This document shows positions 1 to 5,895 of a stretch of 5,895 nt of DNA, in pieces. Made by a program: the position numbers and the translations under genes. The stretch lies in contig JAAYAO010000299.1 in NCBI GenBank assembly GCA_012719335.1, positions 1-5,895 of the forward strand, given 5' to 3'. The notes below the pieces were generated by a model, which saw only the letters and a program-made list of their open reading frames with translations, did not search any database and was not told the DNA's origin. Positions within the stretch are counted from its first letter, which is position 1; each line of letters begins with the position of its first letter. The DNA is from Propionibacterium sp. (GTDB lineage: Bacteria > Actinomycetota > Actinomycetes > Propionibacteriales > Propionibacteriaceae).

Positions 1-1060
1 CGAACACCTCCAGGCCTTCCCGTCCACCCTGCCGACCCGCCGCGATTCGGCGTACTCGGCCTGGGTGTCGATCTCGGTGGGCTGCAACAACACCTGCACC
101 TTCTGCATCGTCCCCGCCCTGCGCGGCAAGGAAACCGACCGGCGCCCCGGCGACATCCTCGCCGAGATCCGGGCACTGGTCGACGACGGGGTGCAGGAGG
201 TCACCCTGCTGGGGCAGAACGTGAACGCCTACGGGGTCGAATTCGGTGACCGGGGCGCCTTCGCCAAACTGCTGCGGGCCTGCGGTGACATCGACGGCCT
301 GCGCCGGGTGCGGTTCACCAGCCCCCACCCCAAGGACTTCACCGACGATGTGATCGCCGCGATGGCCGAAACCCACAACGTGATGCCGCAACTGCACATG
401 CCGTTGCAATCCGGTTCGGACGAGGTGCTGAAGCGGATGCGCCGCTCCTACCGCTCCGAACGGTTCCTGGGCATCATCGACCGGGTGCGCGAGGCGATGC
501 CGAAGGCCGCGATCACCACCGACATCATCGTCGGCTTCCCCGGCGAAACCGACGAGGATTTCGAGCGCACCATGGACGTGGTGCAACGGGCCCGGTTCTC
601 CGCGGCCTTCACCTTCCAATACTCCAAACGCCCCGGCACCCCGGCCGCCACGATGCCCGACCAGGTGCCGGCCGAGGTCGTGCGCGAACGCTACGACCGG
701 CTGATCACCCTGGTCAACGACCTGGCCTGGGCGGAGAACCGCACCCTGGAGAACACCGTGGTGGAGGTGATGTTCGCCGACGGGGAGGGCCGCAAGGACG
801 CCGAAACCGGACGGATGTCGGGCCGCGGCCGCGACAACCGGCTGGTGCACGTCGCCGTGCCCGAAGCCGTCGAGCAGCGTCCCCGCCCCGGCGATCTGGC
901 CGACGTGTTGATCACCAAAGCGGCCCCTCACCACCTGATGGCCGACCAGGGCCTGCTGAACCTGACCCGCACCCGTGGCGGCGACGCCTGGCAGGCCCGG
1001 CGGGAGACCCCGACACGCGCTGTGGGACTCGGAATACCCACCATCGGCCAACGCCCCTAG
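1..1060 (+). CDS. miaB: tRNA-2-methylthio-N6-dimethylallyladenosine synthase MiaB (5'-truncated by the window edge)
   Basis: Radical-SAM methylthiotransferase that turns i6A37 into ms2i6A37 in tRNAs reading UNN codons, a cytosolic enzyme with two [4Fe-4S] clusters. The frame is open from base 2, giving 352 visible residues; the family is usually 450-550, so the N-terminal cluster-binding domain lies off the window. Visible residues: [18 protein letters not shown] leads into the radical-SAM CxxxCxxC motif (C28, C32, C35; first Cys codon at base 83). Then come [10 protein letters not shown] (69-78, typical of MiaB rather than RimO), FTSPHP (105-110), HMPLQSGSD (132-140) and [12 protein letters not shown] (172-183). 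A TRAM RNA-binding domain spans roughly 247-314, followed by an actinobacterial-style tail ending [15 protein letters not shown] at base 65 is not the start, because family-conserved residues precede it in frame. The gene ends in TAG at 1058-1060. A small ORF and an MFS gene follow with no visible terminator, so co-transcription is likely. Confidence 0.96.
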   Translation, partial: EHLQAFPSTLPTRRDSAYSAWVSISVGCNNTCTFCIVPALRGKETDRRPGDILAEIRALVDDGVQEVTLLGQNVNAYGVEFGDRGAFAKLLRACGDIDGLRRVRFTSPHPKDFTDDVIAAMAETHNVMPQLHMPLQSGSDEVLKRMRRSYRSERFLGIIDRVREAMPKAAITTDIIVGFPGETDEDFERTMDVVQRARFSAAFTFQYSKRPGTPAATMPDQVPAEVVRERYDRLITLVNDLAWAENRTLENTVVEVMFADGEGRKDAETGRMSGRGRDNRLVHVAVPEAVEQRPRPGDLADVLITKAAPHHLMADQGLLNLTRTRGGDAWQARRETPTRAVGLGIPTIGQRP

Positions 1061-1061
1061 T

Positions 1062-1093
1062 GTGCGCGGTACGCCGAAAGGAGTACCGCCCAT
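1062..1093 (+). promoter_or_regulatory. Shine-Dalgarno hairpin in front of the 39-codon ORF
   Basis: The SD sequence GAAAGGAG (1076-1083) is an eight-base match to the usual 16S 3' end and sits 8 nt before the ATG at 1092. It is enclosed by a perfect inverted repeat: GCGGTAC (1066-1072) pairs with GTACCGC (1083-1089), leaving a 10-nt loop that holds nearly all of the SD. After a C-C mismatch (1065/1090) the stem can go on with G1064-C1091, U1063-A1092 and G1062-U1093, which would take in the start codon. There is no T-run after it, so it is not an intrinsic terminator. The SD and the repeat are read directly. Control of initiation by this fold is an inference. Confidence 0.6.
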
Positions 1094-1211
1094 GCCGCAT
1101 CACCCGCTGCCACCCGCGGGCCTCGAGGTGCCGACGCACCCCAACGGCACCGGGGCCGGGAGTATCGGCGTCGTCGCCACACCGGTCGTCCGGGATCGTC
1201 CGGCCGGGTGA
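1092..1211 (+). CDS. Small ORF, 39 aa, probable leader peptide translationally coupled to the MFS gene
   Basis: An ATG 8 nt after a strong SD (GAAAGGAG) opens a 39-codon frame that begins MPHHPLPPAG and ends VVRDRPAG. I recognise no family. It is rich in Pro, Gly, Val and His, with no membrane segment, signal peptide or cysteine. Hand counts of GC at codon positions 1, 2 and 3 are about 82, 62 and 85%, the periodicity expected of coding DNA in such a genome. The stop TGA (1209-1211) overlaps the GTG start (1208-1210) of the transporter in a GTGA arrangement. The transporter has no good SD, so ribosomes finishing here probably reinitiate there. It begins 31 bases after the miaB stop. Alternatives are a pure leader peptide whose translation matters more than its product, a small functional protein, or a chance frame. 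The SD and overlap favour real translation; any function of the peptide is unknown. Confidence 0.6.
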   Translation: MPHHPLPPAGLEVPTHPNGTGAGSIGVVATPVVRDRPAG

Positions 1212-2611
1212 GTTCGGCGGCCCACCCCGACCACAACCGGCCCACCACTGCGGTGGTGGGCCTACTGGCGTTCGCCGGATTGATCGTCACGATCCTGCAG
1301 ACCATGGTCGTGCCGCTGATCCCCGAACTGCCCACGATTCTGCGGGTCAGCCCCGCCGACGCGTCCTGGATGGTGACCGCCACCCTGGTGGCCGGAGCCG
1401 TTGCCACCCCCGCCCTGACCCGGTTGGCCGACATGGTCGGCAAGCGCCGAATGCTGGTGGTCAGCATGGGGCTGGTGGTGCTGGGCAGCATCTGTGTCGC
1501 ACTCACCGACACCTTCGCGATGGCCGTGGTCGGCCGGGCCCTGCAGGGGATGGGTACCGCGGTGGTGCCGATCGCGATGGGGGTGATGCGCGACCTGCTG
1601 CCGGCGGCCCGGCTGCCGGGGGCGGTGGCGCTGATGAGCGCCATGTTCGGCATCGGTGGCGCGGTTGGTCTGCCCACCTCGGGTCTGATCTACCACGCCT
1701 GGGGGTGGGAGGCGATCTTCTGGGTGATCGCGATCGCCGGGGCACTGTTGATGCTCGGCTTCGTGCTGCTCATTCCGCCGCTGGCCCGCGGCACCGGTGG
1801 CCGGTTCGACTGGCCCGGCACCATCTTCCTGTCCGCCGCCCTGATCGGGTTGCTGCTCGCCATCACCAAGGGTGGTGAGTGGGGCTGGTTCACCGGCCGC
1901 ACCGGGCTGGCCCTGGTGGTGGGGGCGATCGGGTTCGCGATCTTCGTGCCCTGGGTGCTGCGCCGCCGCGACCCGCTGGTCGACCTGGCCACCGCGATGC
2001 GCCGTCCGGTGCTGCTGGCCAACGTCTCCGCGGGCCTGATCAGCTTCGCCATGTACGTCAACATGCTGACCACCACCCAGATGCTGCAGGTGCCGGTACC
2101 GGGCTTCGGCATGAACGCCGCCACCGCCGGGCTGGCGATGCTGCCCGCCGCGTTCATGTCGGTGGCGCTGGCCCCGGTGTCGGCATGGCTGATCGGACGA
2201 TACGGCGCCCGGGCCACCATGCTGCTCGGGGCTTCGGTGCTGGGCGTGGGGTACCTGCTGCGCACCGTGCTGGTCGGGGAGGTGTGGCTGGTGATCGTGG
2301 GTGCGGCCGGCCTGTCGGTGGGCAGCGCGATCGCCCTGGCCACCATGCCGGTGCTGATCATGCAGGAGGTGCCGATGAACCAAACCGCCGCCGCGAACGG
2401 CCTCAACTCGCTGATCCGCAGCATCGGCACCTCGACCTCGAGCGCATCGGTGGCCGCGGTGCTGGCCGGCAGCACCACGGTGATCGCGGGCCTGGTGGTG
2501 CCCACCCCCGGTGCGTTCGCGCTGATCCACCTGATCGCCGGCCTCGCGGCCCTGGTGGCCGGGGTGTTGATCTTCCTGGTGCCGCGCCGGCCGGCATCCG
2601 AACGCGGGTGA
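1208..2611 (+). CDS. MFS transporter, 14-TM drug:H+ antiporter-like (DHA2 / EmrB-QacA type)
   Basis: 467-residue inner-membrane carrier, probably exporting drugs or other small hydrophobic compounds; the substrate cannot be read. Fourteen hydrophobic segments lie at about 15-37, 52-70, 83-100, 103-125, 137-161, 168-190, 202-220, 232-251, 268-288, 307-329, 337-355, 359-385, 406-431 and 437-459. MFS motif A is TRLADMVGKRRM (71-82). The TM4 motif has R110 and Q113-G114. A loose antiporter motif C is GIGGAVGLPTSG (148-159). Oddity: TM1 reads ILQTMVVPLIPELP, with Gln31 where DHA2 proteins usually have Asp (lDxTivNvALP). GTG 1208 is the first start codon in this frame after the miaB stop; GTGs at 1253/1256 are alternatives that would begin at TM1. 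Only a weak GGGA 12 nt upstream could serve as SD, and GTG overlaps the stop of the 39-codon ORF, so coupled translation is likely. A strong hairpin covers codons 11-19. The next gene begins 23 bases after the stop. Confidence 0.93.
   Translation: MSSAAHPDHNRPTTAVVGLLAFAGLIVTILQTMVVPLIPELPTILRVSPADASWMVTATLVAGAVATPALTRLADMVGKRRMLVVSMGLVVLGSICVALTDTFAMAVVGRALQGMGTAVVPIAMGVMRDLLPAARLPGAVALMSAMFGIGGAVGLPTSGLIYHAWGWEAIFWVIAIAGALLMLGFVLLIPPLARGTGGRFDWPGTIFLSAALIGLLLAITKGGEWGWFTGRTGLALVVGAIGFAIFVPWVLRRRDPLVDLATAMRRPVLLANVSAGLISFAMYVNMLTTTQMLQVPVPGFGMNAATAGLAMLPAAFMSVALAPVSAWLIGRYGARATMLLGASVLGVGYLLRTVLVGEVWLVIVGAAGLSVGSAIALATMPVLIMQEVPMNQTAAANGLNSLIRSIGTSTSSASVAAVLAGSTTVIAGLVVPTPGAFALIHLIAGLAALVAGVLIFLVPRRPASERG
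1239..1262 (+). repeat. Perfect 10-bp hairpin inside the first codons of the MFS gene
   Basis: Left arm GGCCCACCAC (1239-1248), loop TGCG (1249-1252), right arm GTGGTGGGCC (1253-1262): ten perfect pairs, eight of them G-C. It begins 31 nt after the G of the GTG start, about where a ribosome initiating at 1208 would leave RNA free. The first eight bases of the left arm, GGCCCACC, also occur at 1219-1226 in a different codon phase. That upstream copy could therefore pair with the same right arm (1255-1262), giving two mutually exclusive folds, of which the ten-pair one is clearly stronger. No T-run follows, so it is not a simple terminator. It may be an mRNA control structure, a protein-binding palindrome or chance in GC-rich DNA. 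Confidence 0.5.
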
Positions 2612-2634
2612 ACTGTTGCCGGGGAGAATGAAGC

Positions 2635-4089
2635 ATGGACTGGGAGTTCTTCTGGAGCAGTGAACACGGACGGGACCGGCTGCTGCGGGACCGTCTCGAG
2701 GACTATCAGGGACGGGCGGCCGCCGCCCGCAGCCAGCAACGGCGTCAGTTCGAACGGCAGTTGGGCGAGCTGCGTGGCGATCTGGACACCCGGCTCACCG
2801 CATTGACCCGGGCCTTCGACGCCTATGTCGAGCTCGACGACGTCCGCGAACAACTGGCCGGTTTCCCCGAGCAGGCCAGGGCGCGTCGACGGGCCACCGA
2901 AGCCCTGCAAGCCCTGGCCGAGGGACGGCAGCCCGAACCCCTCGACGACCTCGCCGGATACTGGCTACCGGCGGCGGTGAACGCCCTGCGCCCCGACGGC
3001 CGGCCCGACCCCGCCGGGGTGGGGGTCGCGCTCGACCGGGACGCCACCAGCACCCGGCGGTTCCTGACCGGGGTGTTGGGTGCGGCCGGCCACGGCCGGG
3101 CCGGGGCCCGGCACGCGGTCGACTCCCTGGCCACCGACCGCTGGGACGATGCCCAACAGTTGATCTGGTTGGCGGTGGCCGACCGGGTCTTCGGCGCCGA
3201 AGCGATCACCCACCTGCACGGTGTGGTGCGGCCGGCCCTGGACGCGGTGGGCGATGAGGGGTGGACGCAGTGGCTGGCCGACCGCGGCGCCGGGATCGAT
3301 GCCCAACTGGACTGGGTGATCGCGTTCTACCAGCCCGAAGCCGACCCCGAACCCGATGACGGAGCCCGGCACCGCGACGATCTGCAGGGTGTGGCGATGA
3401 TCGAGATCACCGAGGGATCCCCGCCGGAGCAGCCACTGATCGCCCGGGCCCGGCAGTTGCGGATGATGGTGCGCGACCCGATGACCGAACCGGCCGACGC
3501 CGAACCGAACCCGGGGGTCGAGGTCGCCCACGTGCTGCAACGGGCCGCCCTGGCCGAGAACGGCCCGGCGGGGGCCCGGCAGCTGGCCCGGCGCTGGCTC
3601 GCCCCGTACCTGCTGGGCGTGCTCGACCGGATGCCCACCCCGACCCCGGACGAGCCGGTCGTGCTGCGGGCCAAGTCCGCCGCGGTGAACGTGGCGGTGA
3701 CCGCGGCCGGGCCCGACCCGAAGGACCTGGCCGAGGCCGAACGATGGGTGCGCGAACGGCACACCCCGTCCAACACCCCGCTGATTCGCGGTGGCGCGAT
3801 CGCCGGGGGACTGCTGGTGCTGGCGGTGGTCTGTCTGGTGCTGACCTGGACCTGGTTGGCGGTACTGCTGGCGATCGCCGCCCTGGTCGTCGGCGTCCGG
3901 GGCTTCTGGGAATGGCAACAGCAACAGCAACTGGTGCTGGATGGTCAGGACGCGATGGCGCGGCTGCACGAATCGGTGCAACAGACCCGTGTCCAGGCCG
4001 AACGGCAGGACGAACTCCATGCGGAACTGATCCGCAAACGCATCGACCTGATCACCGAGGCCAAGCAGAGGGTGGCGGAGTCGGCCTGA
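2635..4089 (+). CDS. Unknown protein with coiled-coil-like ends and a two-helix membrane hairpin
   Basis: I do not recognise the family of this 484-residue protein. It begins MDWEFFWSSEHGRDRLLRDR, then a charged, Arg/Glu/Gln-rich helical stretch (about 11-97) with coiled-coil character. A long soluble region follows (about 100-375), rich in Ala, Arg, Asp and Trp, with no signal peptide and no cysteine. Two closely spaced hydrophobic segments, about 384-405 and 407-424, form a membrane hairpin split by a short TWTW turn. Five glutamines (428-432) come next, then a charged helical tail (433-482). By the positive-inside rule both long ends should be cytoplasmic. The ATG at 2635 is supported by GGGGAGA (2621-2627), 7 nt upstream. 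It lies 23 bases after the MFS gene, so probably in the same operon. Its last 38 bases overlap the end of the opposing DUF2339 gene. A membrane-anchored scaffold or sensor would fit the shape, but nothing shows that. Confidence 0.85.
   Translation: MDWEFFWSSEHGRDRLLRDRLEDYQGRAAAARSQQRRQFERQLGELRGDLDTRLTALTRAFDAYVELDDVREQLAGFPEQARARRRATEALQALAEGRQPEPLDDLAGYWLPAAVNALRPDGRPDPAGVGVALDRDATSTRRFLTGVLGAAGHGRAGARHAVDSLATDRWDDAQQLIWLAVADRVFGAEAITHLHGVVRPALDAVGDEGWTQWLADRGAGIDAQLDWVIAFYQPEADPEPDDGARHRDDLQGVAMIEITEGSPPEQPLIARARQLRMMVRDPMTEPADAEPNPGVEVAHVLQRAALAENGPAGARQLARRWLAPYLLGVLDRMPTPTPDEPVVLRAKSAAVNVAVTAAGPDPKDLAEAERWVRERHTPSNTPLIRGGAIAGGLLVLAVVCLVLTWTWLAVLLAIAALVVGVRGFWEWQQQQQLVLDGQDAMARLHESVQQTRVQAERQDELHAELIRKRIDLITEAKQRVAESA
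4052..4089. other. 38-bp tail-to-tail overlap of convergent genes
   Basis: The plus-strand stop TGA is at 4087-4089. The minus-strand stop TGA occupies 4054-4052 (TCA on the plus strand). The last 12 codons plus stop of each gene therefore use the same DNA on opposite strands: the plus frame encodes a charged helical tail (ITEAKQRVAESA) and the minus frame a proline-rich tail (RPTPPPSAWPR). No intergenic space remains for a separate terminator and no hairpin with a T-run was seen here, so the two transcripts probably overlap at their 3' ends. Confidence 0.9.
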
Positions 4090-5895
4090 CCGGCGGTTCG
4101 GGGGCCGGCTCGGGCCGTAACCGTTCGAGGGCTCGGGCGTACCACATGCCGAGCCCGATCAGCAGTAGACCGGCGACGATCGCCACGGCCACCCGCACCA
4201 GCCCGGACAGCACCGACAGATCCCACAACAGCAGCTTGGTCACCGCAACCGCGAACAGCGCCAACCCGAAACCGCGCTGCGCACTGGCGCCGGCACTGTG
4301 CCGCAGACCGACCATCAGCGCCACCGCGGCCACCACGAACCAGCCGATCGTCAACCCGCCGTGACCGATCCGGAAGCCGGCTTCGGCGTCGCCCACCAGG
4401 TCACCGAGCCAGGTGCTGACCGCCACCACCGCCGGTGACAACAGCACCAGGGCCACCACCCAGGTCACGACGTGCACCGCCGGCCGGTGCCGCTGCACCC
4501 GGTCGGCGAGCCGTTCGGGCAGCCGCTGCACCAGATCGCGCAACAACACCAGCGCGAGCAGTGCCAGCACCGCCCGCACCGGGTGGACGGGGAAACCGCC
4601 CAGGGCCGAGGGACGATCGAACAGGGGCGCGATGTGCAGCGCGGTGAAGGTGATGGTCACCGTCGCGTGCACCACGGCCAACCAGCCGTACAGCGACGAC
4701 GAGGTCAGCCGGGCGATCGCGATCACCACCAGCGACGTGACCAGGAACGGGATCGGCAACCACGACCCGCTCAGCCACAGGGCCGCACCCACCGGTGCCC
4801 ACAGGCTGCCGGTGCCGGCGGCCACCGCACGGGTTGCGGACGGGGCCATGCCGGAGGCGGCCACGGCCAGCAGACCCACTCCGACCGCGACCAGCAGGAC
4901 CGCGCCCGGATCGGCGCCGAGCCGCACCCCGACCGCCAGCGAGGGCAACACCAGCAGGATCAAGCAGGCCGCGGAGGTGACCGTCAACATGGCGGCCCGA
5001 CGGCCGGCCGGGGACGCCGGGTCGGCATCGGGGTCGGCGGCGAACCGGGCCGCCACCCCCTCCAGGAACCCGAGCAGCACCAGGATCACACTCGCGCCCA
5101 GCAACAGGGTGAAGTCCGGATCGTCGGTGGGCACCGACAGGGATGCGTACAGCGCGACCAGCCCCAGTGGCAGCAACCGGGCGAGTTGGGCTCCCCACCA
5201 GCCCAGCCCCCAAGTGGCGGCCAACGAGACGGCCGCGAAGGCCAGGGCGAAACTCAAGGCGCTGGTCGTGGTCGGGCTGACCATCGGCACCAGTACGAGC
5301 ACCCCCAGCGACACGATGGTGGCCAGGGCGCCACTGCGCCAGAACCGGGCGAGCACCAACCCGCCCAGGGCGATCACCCCACCGATCGCCAGACCCACCG
5401 GGCGGGACAGCCATTGATGCAGGGCGGTGATCGCGGCCACGTCCAGATAGCCGGCGGCGAAGGCGACCGCGGCCAGGGTGATCGAACCGACCGGGGAGCG
5501 ATGCCGCAACCACAGGGCCAGGGCCAACAGGCCCGCGGCGAGGGCCCCGACGCTCACCACCTGGGCGACGGGGCCGAAGAAGCCGGCCTGGGCGGCCAAC
5601 ACCAACAGGAAACCGATACCGATCAGCAACACTCCGGCGCCGACGAAGGCCAACACCTTGGCGATCACGCCCTGACCCGATTCGGGCTCCCGCAGGGGGT
5701 TCGGGGTCGGTGCGATCGGGGGGTCGGGCCGCGCGGACGGGGGCGGGCCGGTGCGGGGTGGCCGCCGACTCATCGTGGGTTGGTCGTAGTCGGCCACCGC
5801 CGGCCCGGCGAGCGGCCGGTGCGGCGCCCCGGTGCCGGGGTGTGCGGTGACCGGCGGCCCGAAGGCGTGTGCGGGTGGGGATTGCCCCGAGGTCA
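4052..5895 (-). CDS. DUF2339-family polytopic membrane protein (N-terminus beyond the window edge)
   Basis: Numbering is from an in-frame GTG at 5797. A proline-rich, probably cytoplasmic stretch (1-43) is followed by about 18 hydrophobic segments between residues 44 and 555. The family is recognised from two blocks. The opening helices are VLAFVGAGVLLIGIGFLLVL (48-67) with AGFFGPVAQV (71-80). The C-terminal block has RGFGLALFAVAVTKLLLWDL (508-527), then LVRVAVAIVAGLLLIGLGMW (533-552), matching the usual DUF2339 ending. A soluble loop rich in Asp, Ala and Pro lies near 252-268, and the tail (561-581) is proline-rich. The family has no established biochemical function. The start is uncertain: the frame remains open for 32 codons upstream of 5797 to the edge, still Pro/Gly/Ala-rich, and neither GTG 5797 nor ATG 5773 has a visible SD. 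I therefore mark it as partial, with at least 613 residues. It overlaps the opposing gene by 38 bases. Its promoter is outside the window. Confidence 0.87.
   Translation of the reverse strand, partial: TSGQSPPAHAFGPPVTAHPGTGAPHRPLAGPAVADYDQPTMSRRPPRTGPPPSARPDPPIAPTPNPLREPESGQGVIAKVLAFVGAGVLLIGIGFLLVLAAQAGFFGPVAQVVSVGALAAGLLALALWLRHRSPVGSITLAAVAFAAGYLDVAAITALHQWLSRPVGLAIGGVIALGGLVLARFWRSGALATIVSLGVLVLVPMVSPTTTSALSFALAFAAVSLAATWGLGWWGAQLARLLPLGLVALYASLSVPTDDPDFTLLLGASVILVLLGFLEGVAARFAADPDADPASPAGRRAAMLTVTSAACLILLVLPSLAVGVRLGADPGAVLLVAVGVGLLAVAASGMAPSATRAVAAGTGSLWAPVGAALWLSGSWLPIPFLVTSLVVIAIARLTSSSLYGWLAVVHATVTITFTALHIAPLFDRPSALGGFPVHPVRAVLALLALVLLRDLVQRLPERLADRVQRHRPAVHVVTWVVALVLLSPAVVAVSTWLGDLVGDAEAGFRIGHGGLTIGWFVVAAVALMVGLRHSAGASAQRGFGLALFAVAVTKLLLWDLSVLSGLVRVAVAIVAGLLLIGLGMWYARALERLRPEPAPEPPVRPTPPPSAWPR

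Noticed and set aside
900..1061. A promoter for the leader and MFS gene within the end of miaB (for example TTGATC at 908).
   Set aside because: No matching -10 element at suitable spacing was found, and a 31-base gap favours read-through from miaB. An internal promoter cannot be excluded.
1061..1207. The MFS frame is the same as the miaB frame and is open from the miaB TAG to the MFS GTG, so read-through of one stop would give a MiaB-MFS fusion.
   Set aside because: The 49 intervening codons contain no start codon and encode an Arg/Gly/Pro-rich string unlike either family, while MiaB ends with its normal tail. The shared frame is most simply a coincidence of GC-rich DNA with few stops.
1200..1262. 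A programmed -1 frameshift joining the 39-codon ORF to the MFS frame.
   Set aside because: No X-XXY-YYZ slippery heptamer is present at the overlap, and the hairpin begins about 28 nt after the stop, much further than the usual 5-9 nt. Reinitiation at GTGA is simpler.
1262..2530. Long minus-strand open frames opposite the MFS gene and its neighbour (1262-2530, 1690-2910).
   Set aside because: Their products are low-complexity His/Gln/Gly/Arg or Ser/Pro/Ala/Arg strings with no family features, and they lie opposite a clear 14-TM transporter. Such frames are expected in high-GC genes.
2628..2663. An 11-codon mini-ORF (MKHGLGVLLEQ) that overlaps the start of the 484-aa gene.
   Set aside because: Its ATG directly abuts the GGGGAG element, too close for initiation, whereas ATG 2635 has proper spacing and opens a long coding frame.
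2965..4020. Minus-strand open frame of 351 codons opposite the unknown 484-aa gene.
   Set aside because: His/Gly/Pro/Gln-rich with no domain-like pattern. The plus-strand gene has an SD, operon spacing and a sensible membrane hairpin.
1730..4720. The octamer GCGATCGC (the HIP1 sequence of cyanobacteria) occurs at least five times: 1730, 2327, 3796, 3871 and 4713. Fewer than one is expected by base composition.
   Set aside because: Every copy encodes Ala-Ile-Ala in a membrane helix using the preferred codons GCG-ATC-GCC (on the minus strand for 4713). Codon choice in hydrophobic segments explains it without a special repeat.
4401..5513. Long frames on both strands inside the DUF2339 gene (minus 4401-5513, plus 4413-5417).
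   Set aside because: Arg/Gly- or Thr/Ser/Ala-rich low-complexity products; the DUF2339 frame explains the region with clear membrane helices and family blocks.
5827..5840. GC-rich inverted repeat CCCCGGTGCCGGGG near the right edge.
   Set aside because: Only a 5-bp stem with a usable loop, in a proline-rich coding stretch where runs of CCG/GGC make such repeats common.

Overview
The window is a piece of a high-GC chromosome, about 70% G+C by eye, with strong G/C at third codon positions. It is most likely from an actinobacterium. The best lineage clue is the first gene, a MiaB with the actinobacterial-style C-terminal tail after its TRAM domain. Four large genes fill almost the whole window, and a small ORF is tucked between the first two. 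No tRNA, rRNA, insertion sequence, CRISPR array or intrinsic terminator was recognised, and no stretch over 300 bases lacks a gene.

Plus strand, bases 1-4089, probably one transcription unit. (1) The 3' part of miaB, the tRNA methylthiotransferase; its N-terminal domain lies off the window. (2) A leader region and a 39-codon ORF (1092-1211). It has a near-ideal Shine-Dalgarno sequence that sits in the loop of a perfect 7-bp hairpin. (3) A 14-helix MFS drug-efflux-type transporter (1208-2611). Its GTG start overlaps the stop of the small ORF by 4 bases and lacks a good ribosome site of its own. (4) A 484-residue protein of unknown function with coiled-coil-like ends and a two-helix membrane hairpin (2635-4089). 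The gaps are 31, -4 and 23 bases.

Minus strand, bases 5895-4052. This is a DUF2339-family polytopic membrane protein with about 18 membrane segments. It runs convergently into the 484-residue gene, and the two overlap tail to tail by 38 bases. Its frame stays open to the right edge, so its true N-terminus is probably outside the window.

How the parts may work together: miaB modifies A37 of tRNAs that read UNN codons and is housekeeping. The transporter appears to be translated by coupling from the small ORF, and a very stable 10-bp hairpin lies just inside the transporter coding sequence. This arrangement (SD hairpin, short ORF, GTGA overlap, second hairpin with a competing copy of its left arm) is the most interesting part of the window. 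It looks like a possible translational control leader for an efflux pump, but that role is inferred from layout only. The two membrane proteins of unknown function cannot be given a role from sequence alone.
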